The notes under the pieces were generated by a model. That model saw nothing but the letters and a program-made list of their open reading frames with translations. It was not told the DNA's origin and ran no database searches. This document shows, in pieces, positions 1 through 11,300 of a stretch of 64,000 nt of DNA. The translations under genes were made by a program, and so were the position numbers. How positions within the stretch are numbered: position 1 is the stretch's first letter; each line of letters begins with the position of its first letter. This DNA is from Leuctra nigra (Eukaryota; Arthropoda; Insecta; Plecoptera; Leuctridae), in NCBI GenBank assembly GCA_934045905.1, contig OW203768.1, positions 19,420,770 to 19,484,769 on the forward strand. Reading direction: 5' to 3'.

Positions 1-245
1 AACTGGGAAATGTACACAATTATAATCTTTAAAGTCAGGTTTTACAATCTTCTGATAAATTTACAGATCCAATCACCAGAATGAAACCAGCATCTGGTTA
101 TGCTCATTGGCACTTGTTATGATAACTGCCGATCCTGCAAAAACTTTTATCTGTTTTTTTTGTTTGTTACTCTGTGTTTCGTATCTTAAAAAGCAAAATG
201 ATTCTGTTGCTATCTGCAACTAATAAACTGATTCGTCCTGTGCAG

Positions 246-2617
246 GTGTCGCACTGCACCGGGTCGCGACGTATCGCCGTGGGCGCGAAAAACGGCAGCG
301 TCGGTCTGTACGAGTTGCGGTCGCAGAAGTGCCAGATGATCCCGGCCCACAACGCGCCCGTCACCGCCAACGCGTTCTCGCCCGAGGGCAAGTACCTCAG
401 CACGTACTGCTGCACCGAGAACCGCCTCTCCTTCTGGCAGGTGAGTTCTCGTTGTCACACATAACTTAATCGAGCATCTCGGAAGGAATAGTGGCCCAGT
501 ACAAGTTTACATCCTGAAACATTTTTAAATTCAAATTCATTTCCCTTTTTCTGCTGTAAATAAATCATATGTAAAAAAATTTAAATATAGGTCGGTACAT
601 AATATTTAGGGGTGTGCGAATAGTGAATTTTGATGTCGAAGTCGAAGTCGAATAGTTGCCCATGAATTTCTCGAAGTCGAAGTCGAATTCGAATATCGAA
701 GTTTCTCGAATAGTTTCTCGAATAGTTTCTCGAAGTCGAATATTTTTTGTAAATAATGCTATTTTTCCTACCAACAAATTTAAAATAGAATTCAAGAAAT
801 TTAGATTTATATATTTTTTTAAATTAATGTAGGATCAGTATCGGATATAGGTAGGTAGCATGGTATTGTGCCTATACATAAAAACATACTTTTTACAACG
901 TGGTATTGAACAGTAAAAATTAAATACCTATAGGCACACAAAATTGAAACAATATCAAAATATTGTATGTAATCTCAGCTATTAACGAAAGGAAATTACT
1001 TCCTGCTCAATATGCTTGTGTTATACCTAAGTTGTAGATAAGGCGTCTTCAAAATGCTTTGACGCTTGTTGCACTTCGCCCTTGCCAGGGGAAAAAGAGT
1101 TCCAAAGCCGCTTTTCCTTGTTCTAAATTTTCGTTAGCAGATTCCATAGTTCGACTTCGTGTCGGAAATATTTTGCAAAATTAAAAACAAACACAAATCA
1201 CAGGTAAGCTTGGCACGGCGAATGCAACAAATTGAAATCAGCTGTCTACTGTTGACACACGACGAGACGTGTTTTGGCGTTGGAACTTGGAGGGGGGAGT
1301 GTATATTATGCGCGCGCCGCGCGACCTTGTCCTTGGGCGAGATGTACGCTGATTGGTCTGATGAACTTCTTTACCGACGCGCGCGCACTATTCGAATTTG
1401 AACGAATACTTCGACATTTCGAAGTGTTCGACATGTAATAAATCAATATTCGACTTCGAGATCGAATACTTCGCCTAATTCGAATATTCGCACACCCCTA
1501 ATAATATTCTATACCCTATTCGAGAAAATAAGGAACACGACTGACCTCTGGGTGGATTCTTTGGTACTAGCCATAAGGGGCATAATGGAGGATATCACGG
1601 GGATATTTATATAAAATAAATACATTATATTAATATTAAATTTGCTTTAGTTGTTTGTTATGGCTGAAAAAGTAAACTTGTAAAGTCTAAATTTCAATTG
1701 TTTCTCCTTTTTCACTGCCCTATGGAAACACAAACTTCAAAATAAAGAACACGTTTTTGTTCTTATTTGTTCGAATAGCCCCACGTTTCGTGCACTAATT
1801 GCATTCAATCTGTACCCCAGGTGAACCACAAGTAGGCTCTATAAAAATTAAAAGGGTTCCATTTCTTGGCAATAGGTGTTTTTTTAAATTTTAACAGATG
1901 TTAGTTGTCAATGTCCACTTTAAAATTTATATTTAATGAGCTTTCTCTCTCACGGTACTTACTGATAGTTTTGCCTTGTAAATTATGCATTCGTAAACCT
2001 TGCAATAAAATACCTTACATTCTTGTCAATATATTTGAGAATGTAGGTTTCTGTGGAAAACTTCCATGGAGTCAGGATGATATGAAGGGATGTGTGTTGT
2101 GAAAAATATCCGACCGAACCGGGGCTCGAACCCGGGACCTCTCACTTGCCGGGTAAGTGAGAGGTCCCGGGTTCGAGCCCCGGTTCGGTCGGATATTTTT
2201 ACAACACACATCCCTTCATAATTATATATTTTTCGTATTAAAAGAATACGTAGGTAGTAGGTAGGTACCTACTTATTCAAAATGCAAGACGTTACCACCA
2301 CTTCGATTTAAAATAATTCTTTCTTAGAATATGTTTTTCCAATTTTCTTCTGAAAACGAAAGTCGTTCAATGAACCCCATGAGCGATCTGATTGCAGCCC
2401 CAAGCCCTGTTTCACCGAGTCCCACTTGTTGCAGACATCTACTGGAATGTTCGGGCTCGGCAACTCGCAGACCCGCTGCGTGAAGAGCTACTCGACGTCT
2501 CCGCTGGCCGACGTCGCGCGACTCAATCCCATGCGACTGGCGCGACTCGTCTGGATCAACAACCGGACCGTGTCGCTCATGCTCGCCGATGGCTCGGAGA
2601 CCAGGTTCAACGTTTAA
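246..2617 (+). CDS. WDR7: WDR7 / rabconnectin-3 beta, C-terminal end (two last exons, partial)
   Basis: Exons are 246-440 (after TGTGCAG, before GTGAGT) and 2435-2617 (after TTGTTGCAG, stop TAA 2615-2617); both join in phase 0 and give the last 125 residues. The first exon encodes WD40 repeats (GSRRIAVGAKNGSVGLYELR, then a SPEGKYLSTYCCTENRLSFW blade). The second carries the WDR7-specific tail with RCVKSYS, ARLVWINNR and the C-terminus ETRFNV. In known families WDR7 pairs with DMXL proteins (rabconnectin-3) and supports V-ATPase assembly and acidification of synaptic vesicles and endosomes. The rest of the gene lies upstream of the window. The 2-kb intron is filled by a hAT MITE, a dispersed repeat and a tRNA-derived palindrome. 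Identification rests on recalled similarity of the C-terminus and is strong; only the exact upstream phase is unseen. Confidence 0.9.
607..1500. mobile_element. hAT-type non-autonomous element, TAGGGGTGTGCGAA family, copy 1
   Basis: The TIRs are TAGGGGTGTGCGAATA and its complement, and the 8-bp target duplication ATAATATT is perfect at 599-606 and 1501-1508. The interior is rich in TCGAA/TCGAAG repeats near both ends and has no transposase. It lies in the last WDR7 intron. Two further copies are at 25711-26290 and 33362-34187. Confidence 0.9.
1517..1749 (+). repeat. dispersed repeat without obvious TIRs, copy 1
   Basis: It begins TATTCGAGAAAATAAGGAAC and continues through a shared block (ACTGACCTCTG, TTGTTTGTTATGG, TTTTTCACTGC, TATGGAAACAC). 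A diverged copy in the same orientation is at 49320-49540. I see no inverted termini or poly-A tail, so the class is undetermined. Confidence 0.6.
2081..2220. repeat. 140-bp near-perfect palindrome derived from the 3' half of a tRNA-like sequence
   Basis: The two arms are reverse complements with about one indel, from TATGAAGGGATG to CATCCCTTCATA. The centre CACTT-GCCGGGT-AAGTG folds as a 5-bp stem with a 7-nt loop, like an anticodon arm. It is followed by a short variable region and then a T-arm (CCGGG-TTCGAGC-CCCGG, B-box-like GGTTCGAGC) and an acceptor-like tail. The D-arm and 5' half are absent and position 33 of the loop is C rather than U, so this is not a functional tRNA gene. It is best read as a tRNA-derived SINE or foldback piece in the WDR7 intron. 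Confidence 0.75.
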
Positions 2618-2863
2618 ACTGGTTGAAATCGGTCGTAGCGGAGGCACTAGATTCAATGGCAAGCAACTAATTTAACTTTGTCCCAGATATTTGTAGGTGT
2701 GTCGAATATTTATTAGTATGGTGTAGATGGAGGAGTAATGCGTGAAATTCGCTTTGGTTCGCGGTCAATACAATACTTTAATTTGGAGGAGAACTGCCAG
2801 TCTCCATCACTTTAGATTTTATAGGTGGTTTAAAGTTATAAATATTAAATTACAAAAGATTCT

Positions 2864-2869
2864 AATAAA
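2864..2869 (+). promoter_or_regulatory. candidate poly(A) signal of WDR7
   Basis: AATAAA lies about 250 bp after the WDR7 stop codon and is the first clear hexamer downstream in an AT-rich 3' UTR-like stretch. No transcript evidence is available. Confidence 0.4.
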
Positions 2870-2988
2870 AGTTCATCGAGTGGAAAGAGCTGAATCAAGT
2901 AATCGTAAATGACTCTAATGGCGATAAATTATCTCCAAGGTCAAGATATGACTAATGCGTGTGAAAACATTGGGAATTATACTTCACA

Positions 2989-3105
2989 GGGTTGGGATTC
3001 TATATTTGCCAAGCGGTAGCAATTTCGTTAGCAAAGATTTTGCCATAAGCTTTATACAGATTGCTATTCCGCTAGCAATCAAAACTATTTGTAGAATCGC
3101 AACCC
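2989..3105. repeat. small hairpin element (GGGATTCTA ... TAGAATCGCAACCC)
   Basis: Inverted ends GGTTGGGATTCTA and TAGAATCGCAACC enclose further complementary stretches (GCTAGC/GCGGTAGC). A related hairpin with the same GGGATTCTACAAC-type end is at 8863-8963. It has no coding capacity. Confidence 0.5.
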
Positions 3106-4437
3106 ATGGGTGTCAACGATTATGATTTCAAAGTCATTGTGTAATCATTTTGCATATTAGGTATGTACATTCAGAAGTTGATTTCTATATCCCCGTGTAA
3201 GTGCTGATATATATTGGAAACTGGTAACAACTTTTTATAGTCACTATTATTAAGTGACTAGCTAGTAGAAGAAGCTTTCAAGCTACGTCTGGATTTTTGT
3301 TACTACATATTGGTATGAGAAACAGTGTTGTGCAATCATGAAATATACAGAAAGTAAAGCTCAACAAAACAAACCTTGGCAGGGTATGCAGTAGGTAGGC
3401 AATTTAATTTTATATTTTTTTCTTAAACATCTTTAATATATTTTTCTATTTACGTCTCTTCATTATACTTCAAAATCTAAATACATTATGTATGGGATCT
3501 CTTTTTCAACCAGACAATGCAACATTTTGCCTTGAGATTGAAGTGATTCATTTTGTTGTTATAATTTTCCTCAAATTAAAATTAGTTATTGATTTAAATT
3601 AAATGGAACATACCCTGACTCTTGGCTATCTCATCAGCGATGCAATTACAGTAGTCATTACATAGGCTTTTACATTATTATTTCTAATATTTATATCAAT
3701 CTTTTAGCCCATTAGTTCTGCATTTAAGCTGTACAGTGTACTTTATTGTTTTAAGTTACATTTATTAATCATAATCATAGCCCATAATCGATTTGATATA
3801 CAATTCAATCGAACCCTCATCGCAATGGCTCACAAAGTTCACCGCTCATGTAAAAATTAGATTGATGAGATTATTTTTAGATTATTTGAGATATGTTTTG
3901 GTTGGCACCCATCAATGTCTGATAATGTTTAGGTAAGTCATGAAAATGCTAGATTTGTATTACCAACATCAGTCTGCAAACTGTATACTACAATAATAAT
4001 ATCCGTGTAATATCCGTCGATATGTGGATATTATATACTTATATTGGAGATATCTAAAATGTATAATATATTCATTCTTGTCCTAATGCAAATAATGTAA
4101 TGTGATGTCCTCATAGTCTACTATGTCAAACATACTTATAAATAAGAAGTTTTGTGATTACCACCTACCTATGCATTAATTATTGTACTGATTCTATTTA
4201 TGTTTCATGGAATAATAACGTTACGGTTAGAACATTCGAAATTAAGTAGGTTGGTACCTACCTACCTACATAGGTACCTATTCATCACTCTATGTTTATA
4301 GTTTTATTATGCTGTTAAAGATTCCAGTATTTAATTGTTATATAAATTGTTAATATGTTATAGTTAGTTTTATTGTGTATATACACCAACAGTAATTGAA
4401 GGAAAAATATATTATTGTTGATGTCCACATAACTGTA

Positions 4438-4607
4438 GGTTTGTTCGTCGGCCTGTTCCGAACCTGCTCGGAGCAAGCGGAAGTCGTCACCGATTGTGTA
4501 AGGTGCATGAATTACGAATCAAAACTCGACGGATAGGTATACGTAAACTCTTCCGTGACGACTTCCGGTGTGTTCCGAGCAGGTTAGAACACCCCGACGA
4601 ACAGACC
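4438..4607. mobile_element. 170-bp TA-type MITE, GGTTTGTTCGTCGG family, copy 1
   Basis: TIRs are GGTTTGTTCGTCGG and CCGACGAACAGACC, and the outer ends carry further inverted sequence (CTGCTCGGAGCA / GAGCAGGTTAGAACACC). The left flank is TA; the right flank has decayed to TT. Copy 2 (37630-37799) has the same length. Confidence 0.8.
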
Positions 4608-4646
4608 TTGTGTGTTTATTTCTTTGATTTCAAGGCTTATTCACAG

Positions 4647-4752
4647 TGATGTTGAATTGCTGACAGAGCTTTTGCAACGTTTAGATGTTGGGATGGATTT
4701 AAAATCTCGGCTCCAGCAGAACAAACATCCTGTGATTACCTTATCCAATATG
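4647..4752 (+). other. possible orphan + strand exon, unidentified
   Basis: An open stretch starts after TATTCACAG and ends before GTGAGA. Read from phase 2 it gives 35 codons including DVELLTELLQRLDVGMDLKS, which looks helical and coding-like. Its phase does not fit Esyt2 exon 1 and I do not recognise it. A 35-codon open frame between splice-like sites can easily arise by chance, so confidence is low. Confidence 0.2.
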
Positions 4753-5066
4753 GTGAGAATACAACCTACTTACAGATAATTTCCGATTGGTTAAGACAAT
4801 CTGCTTGTAATCTACATATTATCTGGATTTAATACCGGATTTTCAAAGCTGAGAGTAATAAATAAATACAAATACGTACAAATAATTTGAATGAAACTTT
4901 AGTGCTTAAGAAATGACTCAATTTCCTACTCCTATCAACTATAACGTTAACAAAATTAAAATCAAATAGTGTTAGAGATCTATGCTTTTAAAATGCATAT
5001 TATTAACATTTGAAAAATAACTATGTGAAAACTGAAAACTTGTTCTTCAAAAAAGTTGTTTTAAAT

Positions 5067-5152
5067 TTACCGCCTCTTGTTAAACCTCCCGCGCAACAGC
5101 TGATGAGCTGCGATGAGCTTGATGGCTGTCAGTGGGTCAGTGATGTCAACAT
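5067..5152 (-). CDS. possible terminal exon of an unidentified - strand gene (partial)
   Basis: On the minus strand TTTTATTTTAG is followed by 2 nt and 27 sense codons ending in TAA (stop 5069-5067). The peptide DITDPLTAIKLIAAHQLL, then RGRFNKRR, looks like a conserved basic C-terminus. The composition is more GC-rich than its surroundings, as in the window's true exons. I do not recognise the family and found no partner exon upstream on that strand (above 5152); partners would have to lie within or beyond Esyt2. The plus-strand reading is also open but less protein-like. It could be a real overlapping gene, an exon remnant, or chance. Confidence 0.35.
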
Positions 5153-5377
5153 CTAAAATAAAACAGCAAGGTCGTTAGCTAAAAAAATTCCTTCCTACAG
5201 TTCGTAAGTTATTCCTTCCTCCTCTACAATCTCAAGGTTTTGGCAGCAAGCGCAGCAAGTTTAGTTTATAGTGAGGTGTGGCAACTAATCAAATACTTTT
5301 GGGGTAATAACTTTTCTTCTAATTATTTTGCATGAAGTCAATACAATACCAGCACGAGTGAGTTCCACTGGTTCACG

Positions 5378-8300
5378 ATGCCAGAATCGTCTGTACAAAC
5401 CATCTTTTTGAGTGTTGCCAAGAAACTGGGCACAGTGGGTATTGTGTACCTCTTAGGCAAGTACGATTTGAGTATAGCATGGCTGATATGCCCTGTGATA
5501 CTGTCAGTGGTGCGGGAAGAATGGAAGCGGGAGAAAGATCTCAAGAGAAACATTGCAAAAGCGACAGCGATGTCCAGCGAGAAGGAAGTCATTTTGGCTC
5601 GAGTAGACGAACTTCCTAGCTGGGTATTCTTTCCAGATGTAGAGAGAGCGGAGTGGCTCAACAAAGTAAGTTTCAATTTGCAGGTATCATCTGCGATGGA
5701 ATGTTTAAAGTGAACAAATTGTCTGTATACCATCTCCAACTGGACATACAATGAATCTGTTTGGTATTTTAGATATTCAAGCAAGTGTGGCCGAACGTAA
5801 ACAACTACACGAAAGCGCTGCTAAAAGACTCGATTGAGCCGAGCATTCGTGATGCTTTGGCAGCGTATAAGCTCACAGGGTTTAGCTTTGACCGCATTCT
5901 ACTCGGCAGCATTGTAAGCTTTCAATCAACTAGACTTCTTACTCTGTGAGGCAGTATATCGGTTGATGTATGTTAATATTTGGTATTCTACTTGCTTGTT
6001 ATAGCCGGTTCGTATCTCGGGAGTGAAAGTTTATGATCGGAATGTGTCCAGGAATGAGATTATCATGGACTTGGAGATTTTGTAAGTATATTTTAGTTGA
6101 TAATTCCTGTAGCCATTCTCAGCCTACTGGTTCCAGTGTCAAGAAGACTAACAACGTTTGATTGCTAATGTCACTCTTAAGTACGGTACGTTTACAGCTT
6201 GACGTTCGACGCTCGACACACAGCGCTACCGCTGAAAGATGAACATGGTTTATCTTTGACCTTGAACGCCAGCGCTCGGCATTGGCCAATCAGGAGGCTC
6301 AACGGCGAGCGTCGAACGAACGCCGAGCTGTAAACGTACCTTTATGATCCTCATTTCCATTTATCATTTTTTGCTACAAGTATAGGTATAGTTATAGTAT
6401 GTTAAATATAGTACTACATAGTGTGCAAATTACATACAAAACTTGGTATCCTAGCATAGGACATCCAAATAAGAACAGTTTATGTTTTTTATTACCTACT
6501 AGGTACATTATCTTTCAAGGAACGACCTTCCTTCCATGAAGGTTTTCTAATCTAAATTATTTTAATACCTGGTGTTAGAAAATGTTCTTGGCAGTGTTCT
6601 AGTTTGGTATTGAGTTTATCTACCTAATCATTGGAAAGCTCAAATGTGTCATACATAATCTTTATTGATGGACATTAACTACCTAATACCTATATTATTA
6701 CGTATGTACATAGTGACCTACCTGTGACTAATATTGTTGGGAATGTGATAATGAATGAAATTAGCACAGCTGCCAGTTGTCACCCACACATTAGTATTAC
6801 TCATGCTTGACTTGTTGATCAAGTAGGTATAGTGTTGGGAAATTACCGGTAATTTATAATTTGGTAAATTACACTGTAAATTACCGGGTAAATTACCAAT
6901 GTGCGGTAATTTAAAAATAAAAAATTGCACCTGATATTAGAGCAGTTATCCTTCCAAGGAAAAATGGTAATTAAAATCAGTGACAAGAATTAGTAGGTAG
7001 GTACTTTTAAATGCAATATTTAGTTGAATAAGATAGCATTAGCAGATACAGGCGCTTAGGAACTTTACTTTGAGTTGGGGGTCAAAATTACTGGTGATTA
7101 ATTAATGTGAGGACAAGGTAATTTGCCGATACAAGTGGGTCTGGGGGGCCCGCACCCAGTTTGCCGCACAGGGCCTTTTTTGAATTTTTGATACAAAAGA
7201 ATCGAATTTGAAGCAATTTTGGCATTCTTTTCAAAGAAATGTACAATGTGTCATATTATGCAATATTTATTATGTGGAAACTTAAGACCCAAATATAATA
7301 TAATAACAATTTGTTTTTTTAGAATCCCCATAAGCCCGCAGGGAATTTTTTGAGTTATTCAATCAAAAGAATCCAATTTGAAGCTATTTTGGCATACTTT
7401 TCAATGCAAATTAAAAATGTTATTATAAGCAATATTTGCAATAATATGCAATAATATTTATATATGCAATATAATCTGTAAATGTGATATTTGATAAAAT
7501 CTCTATGTCCCCGCAGGGAATTTTGTGAATTTCTAGAAAAAGAGAATTGATTATAAATCGATTTTGGAATTTCTTTGAAAACGGTTGCAATAAAGCAACA
7601 CCACAATAAGCAATGAAAAACATCTGTAGGTAATTTTGTTTTGGTATTGACGTATTATTAAATTTTAATCATGAGGATGATCATGTTAGACAAAATGCTG
7701 GGATAATATCTCTGTTCCATTAGTTTTGCAAAACTTAGGAAAATTTTGAGTATTCAACCTCATAATGGAGCAAATCTGTGAATTTTTGGATCTCTTTATC
7801 AACATTTGTGTATATCTGGGCACAGACTAGTTATATAGCCTTCTAGTCTGTGATCTGGGGGTGTTATTTGGGAGTGTCAAGAGGAAAAGTTCCTTCCTAC
7901 GTGCATGTGTAATTTACGGTATTTTATAGAAAATTACGCGTAATTTACAATTGTAAATTACGCCTTAAATTACGTAATTTAAGAAAGTTGTAAATTACGA
8001 CAAATTTGTAATTTACCGGGTAATTTACGGCCCGTAATTTACGGATTTACATCACTAAGTAGGTACATAAACAATCAATAAAAAAAGCTCATAATAATTT
8101 GTAGAATTATCCTCATCATGACAATGTGGGAAGAAGGTTATCTATTGTTTCAATGGCGTATCCAGGATGCAATTTCGGGGGGGGCTGGACATTACTAATA
8201 TTTTGAAAAATAACAGTGGAAAACAGGGGGTTCGGGGCGCAGCTCTCGAGAAAATTTTGGATGAAGGTCATTCACTTAGGTGCAATTTTGAATCACAGTG

Positions 8301-11300
8301 TATAGCTATTTGGGGGAATTGTAAATTACAAAATATCCAAAAATTGGTCGATATGATAGTCCGAGGCACATAGCCCAGGAAATTTTTTGGAATTTTAACT
8401 CAATTCTAACCATTTTGGAACGTTTTTGACATATGACTTTTTTTAAGTGTTTTTTTCACATATTATTTTAAATGTGCTTATTTTCTATGATGAACCCCTG
8501 ATTTGGGGGGGGGGGGGGGCATGGCCCCCTCGGCCCCCCCTGAATACGCCTTGTGTTTAAAAATGTGGTTTTCTGGTTTGATGAACTTTGCAAAATAATT
8601 TTCAATAGATAATATTTTTTTAACTTTGTACTGTAGGTACACTCAAACCAATAAAAATTGGTAGGTACTCGAAAAGAAAGGGATAGCGTAAGTTTGGATT
8701 CTATAAAAAGTAGATTGCAAACTCCAAGATGCAGTGAAATTTCGGACAAGCAATAATTTCTTGACGGGTTATTTTTAATTTTTTAGCATCGATTTTCGGA
8801 CTTTGTAGTATTTGTTGCGTCACATGAAGGCTAATCAAAACTTACGCTATTGGCTGCTGAGGTGGGATTCTACAACTCCATTGCGACCGCTTAGCAATTT
8901 CTTCCATAAGGATTAACATTGAAATAATTGCTAAGCGGTCGCAATGGAGTTATAGAATCAGGGCCCTGGTAAGGTTCCTTGACAATCAATCCTTGTTATT
9001 ATCAATGAAATAAGAGCTCACCTACTAGAGGTAGATGATGCATTAACACAGCCTTCATGGGATGATGCCACCAAACCTTAATCAGCAATCCTTTTCTTTT
9101 CGAGTGCCTACCGATTTTTATTGGTTTGAGTGCACCTATCTAACTTTTTGTAACAGCACTGCTGCCAACTTCTAATTCAAAATTTAGTAATACCTTTGAA
9201 ATGAATCTGTTTACACACTGGAAACACTCTTGGATTTGTAAACGTAAGTTAACAACACAATGTAGGTAAATGTTAACATCTCCTTGCGCTCCTCAGCTAT
9301 GGCGGTGACTGCGACATCAGCTTCTTCCTGAGCGGTTTCAAGGCCGGCATCAAGGACTTCCAACTGCACGGGATGTGCCGCGTCATCATGAAGCCTCTGA
9401 TCTCGACGATACCGCTGGTCGGCGGCTTGCAGGTGTTCTTCCTCAACAATCCGACCATCGACTTCAACCTCGTCGGCGTCGCGGACATGCTCGACATGCC
9501 GGGCTTGAGGTGAAATGCTTCGTTCCATCAAAACAGAGCCAATATTTCATTCTCGTGCATTACTGAAACACCTCACCATCGTAAAAAGAATAAGTGCCTA
9601 GTACTTGTAAATTTGACAAGTTTCTCAGTCCCATGACAAGAAACAATGGAAAGATTTCAGGAAATTCAAAATTGGAACGAACATTTGTCATAGGATTGTC
9701 ACTGTCAGTCAAAAATATAAGTCTAATTAAAATCTAGCAAAAATAAGTTAGAGAGACAAGTGTTTCAATTCAATTTGATTATTTTGGTTTGGATCTCGTG
9801 ATTTTTTTCAATTGTTGATGTTTATTGAACAGAATCCTCTGATTGGCACAATAAGAATTGAAATAAATACAATTGAGCCTAGTCGGTATCAAGAAAATAA
9901 ATGCACTGTCAAATAAAGCCCAATCATTTGCACCGTGATCACTTGCAAATGATTGGGCTTTATTTTCACTGAAGAGGGTTGATAGCTTTAATTTTCTTTG
10001 AAAAGTAGATACTTTTAATATAGGTAGGAACAAACAATTCATTTTATATTGATTAATTGGATCATCGTGCTTTGCGACTTGTTTTCTGTGTTACAGTGAA
10101 TTGTCCCCCTATTGTTGCACATACTAGTGCTTGCTTTTCACGTTATGAACACAATTCTTAGAGCATTTCCGTATATTGCTCAGTAAAACGAGCAGTGTTT
10201 TTGTCCTGTCACGTCACATCTTATACAACGATTTCTATATACAACATTGTTGTACTATCTGTGCATAAGAGAAGAGGAATAGATCTAGTCTACATAAAAC
10301 GCTACACATTTTCACGGCTTTTAAGTAGGGGTGTGTGTGTGCACCACGTTTGAAGGTCGGGTCTGGTTCGGATCCACAATTGGATTAAAATGCAATTGCA
10401 TTTTAAAGTAACTCCAAATATGTGATTGATTGACGATTAAGCCTATATTCTCAACGGAGTCGAATCTCCAATAGTGAGAATGTAATAGAGAAGGAAGGAG
10501 AGGAAACCCGGTACCGCCATGTAGCCTACTCCTGACGAAAGATATCAAGGGGGCCAACTGCTTAACATCCCATCCGAAGGACGGTGTGACATTCACAGCA
10601 CGCGCCTCCACAACCAGCGCCGTCGAGAGACTGATAACAGGTGGAGGGAGGTCGTCACACTAACCCCCAACCACCCCGGTCTCCCTGGCCCAACAGCAGC
10701 AACTAGCAAGGCAGAGTTGAGCGGTCACACATCCAACCGCTGACCCCGCTCAATGTTGCTTAATCTCGGTGATCTAATGAGAACCGTACTGAATGAAATG
10801 TTGTCGAACCAATATTCTCTTAACTCTTCAGTTCAATTTGGTACAAGAAGTTATTGCTAAGGAAATCATCAAAATGTTAATATCACACAAACACAATCAC
10901 GTTTGACCAATCACGTGTGCATTCACAAATCCCAATCATTCCTCGTTTTTTAAAAATATTGATTGAGTGAATGTAGCACTAACTTATTTGCAACTTATTT
11001 ACAGATACAGGATAGCTTACTTCAGGAACTTAATTTACACTTCCAAAACCAAACTACTAACACCAAATTACAGGTAACGTAAAACCTGGCTCGACCCACG
11101 AATTTCAATCTTTAACCTGTGAAACTGAGTTTAAATCAATACCTGTGACCGACCCGAAAATCAGGGTACCAGCACACTACTAACCCAAACTTTTATGTTT
11201 CAATAGTCCAGTTAGATACAAAAAACTTGCTCATTCAGGTTTACCAAAGTTGCACAGTGATGACTAAAAAGCTGTTGAAACGATAATTGTACCAAACATT

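Larger units (their letters stand above)
2870..5377. other. WDR7-Esyt2 intergenic region
   Basis: It is AT-rich and has no long open frame. It holds a small hairpin (2989-3105), a 170-bp MITE (4438-4607) and two short exon-like stretches on opposite strands (4647-4752 +, 5067-5152 -). The Esyt2 promoter and any 5' non-coding exon must lie here; I see no TATA box at a convincing distance. Confidence 0.6.

Noticed and set aside
2110..2200. A functional tRNA gene
   Set aside because: Only the 3' half is present, mirrored; there is no D-arm or A-box and the loop lacks U33.
2026..2211. Minus-strand frame with GARTRDLSLT and PGFEPRFGR
   Set aside because: This peptide is the familiar artefact of translating tRNA T-arm sequence (GGTTCGAGCCCC); it lies in the tRNA-derived palindrome.
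5338..5784. 148-codon open frame on the minus strand
   Set aside because: It is antisense to Esyt2 exons 1 and 2, whose plus-strand frame matches the family.
10326..11185. Further TAGGGGTGTG-type hAT element
   Set aside because: The left end TAGGGGTGTGTGTGTGC looks right, but the proposed right end (CAGCACACTACTAA) is poor and there is no 8-bp duplication.
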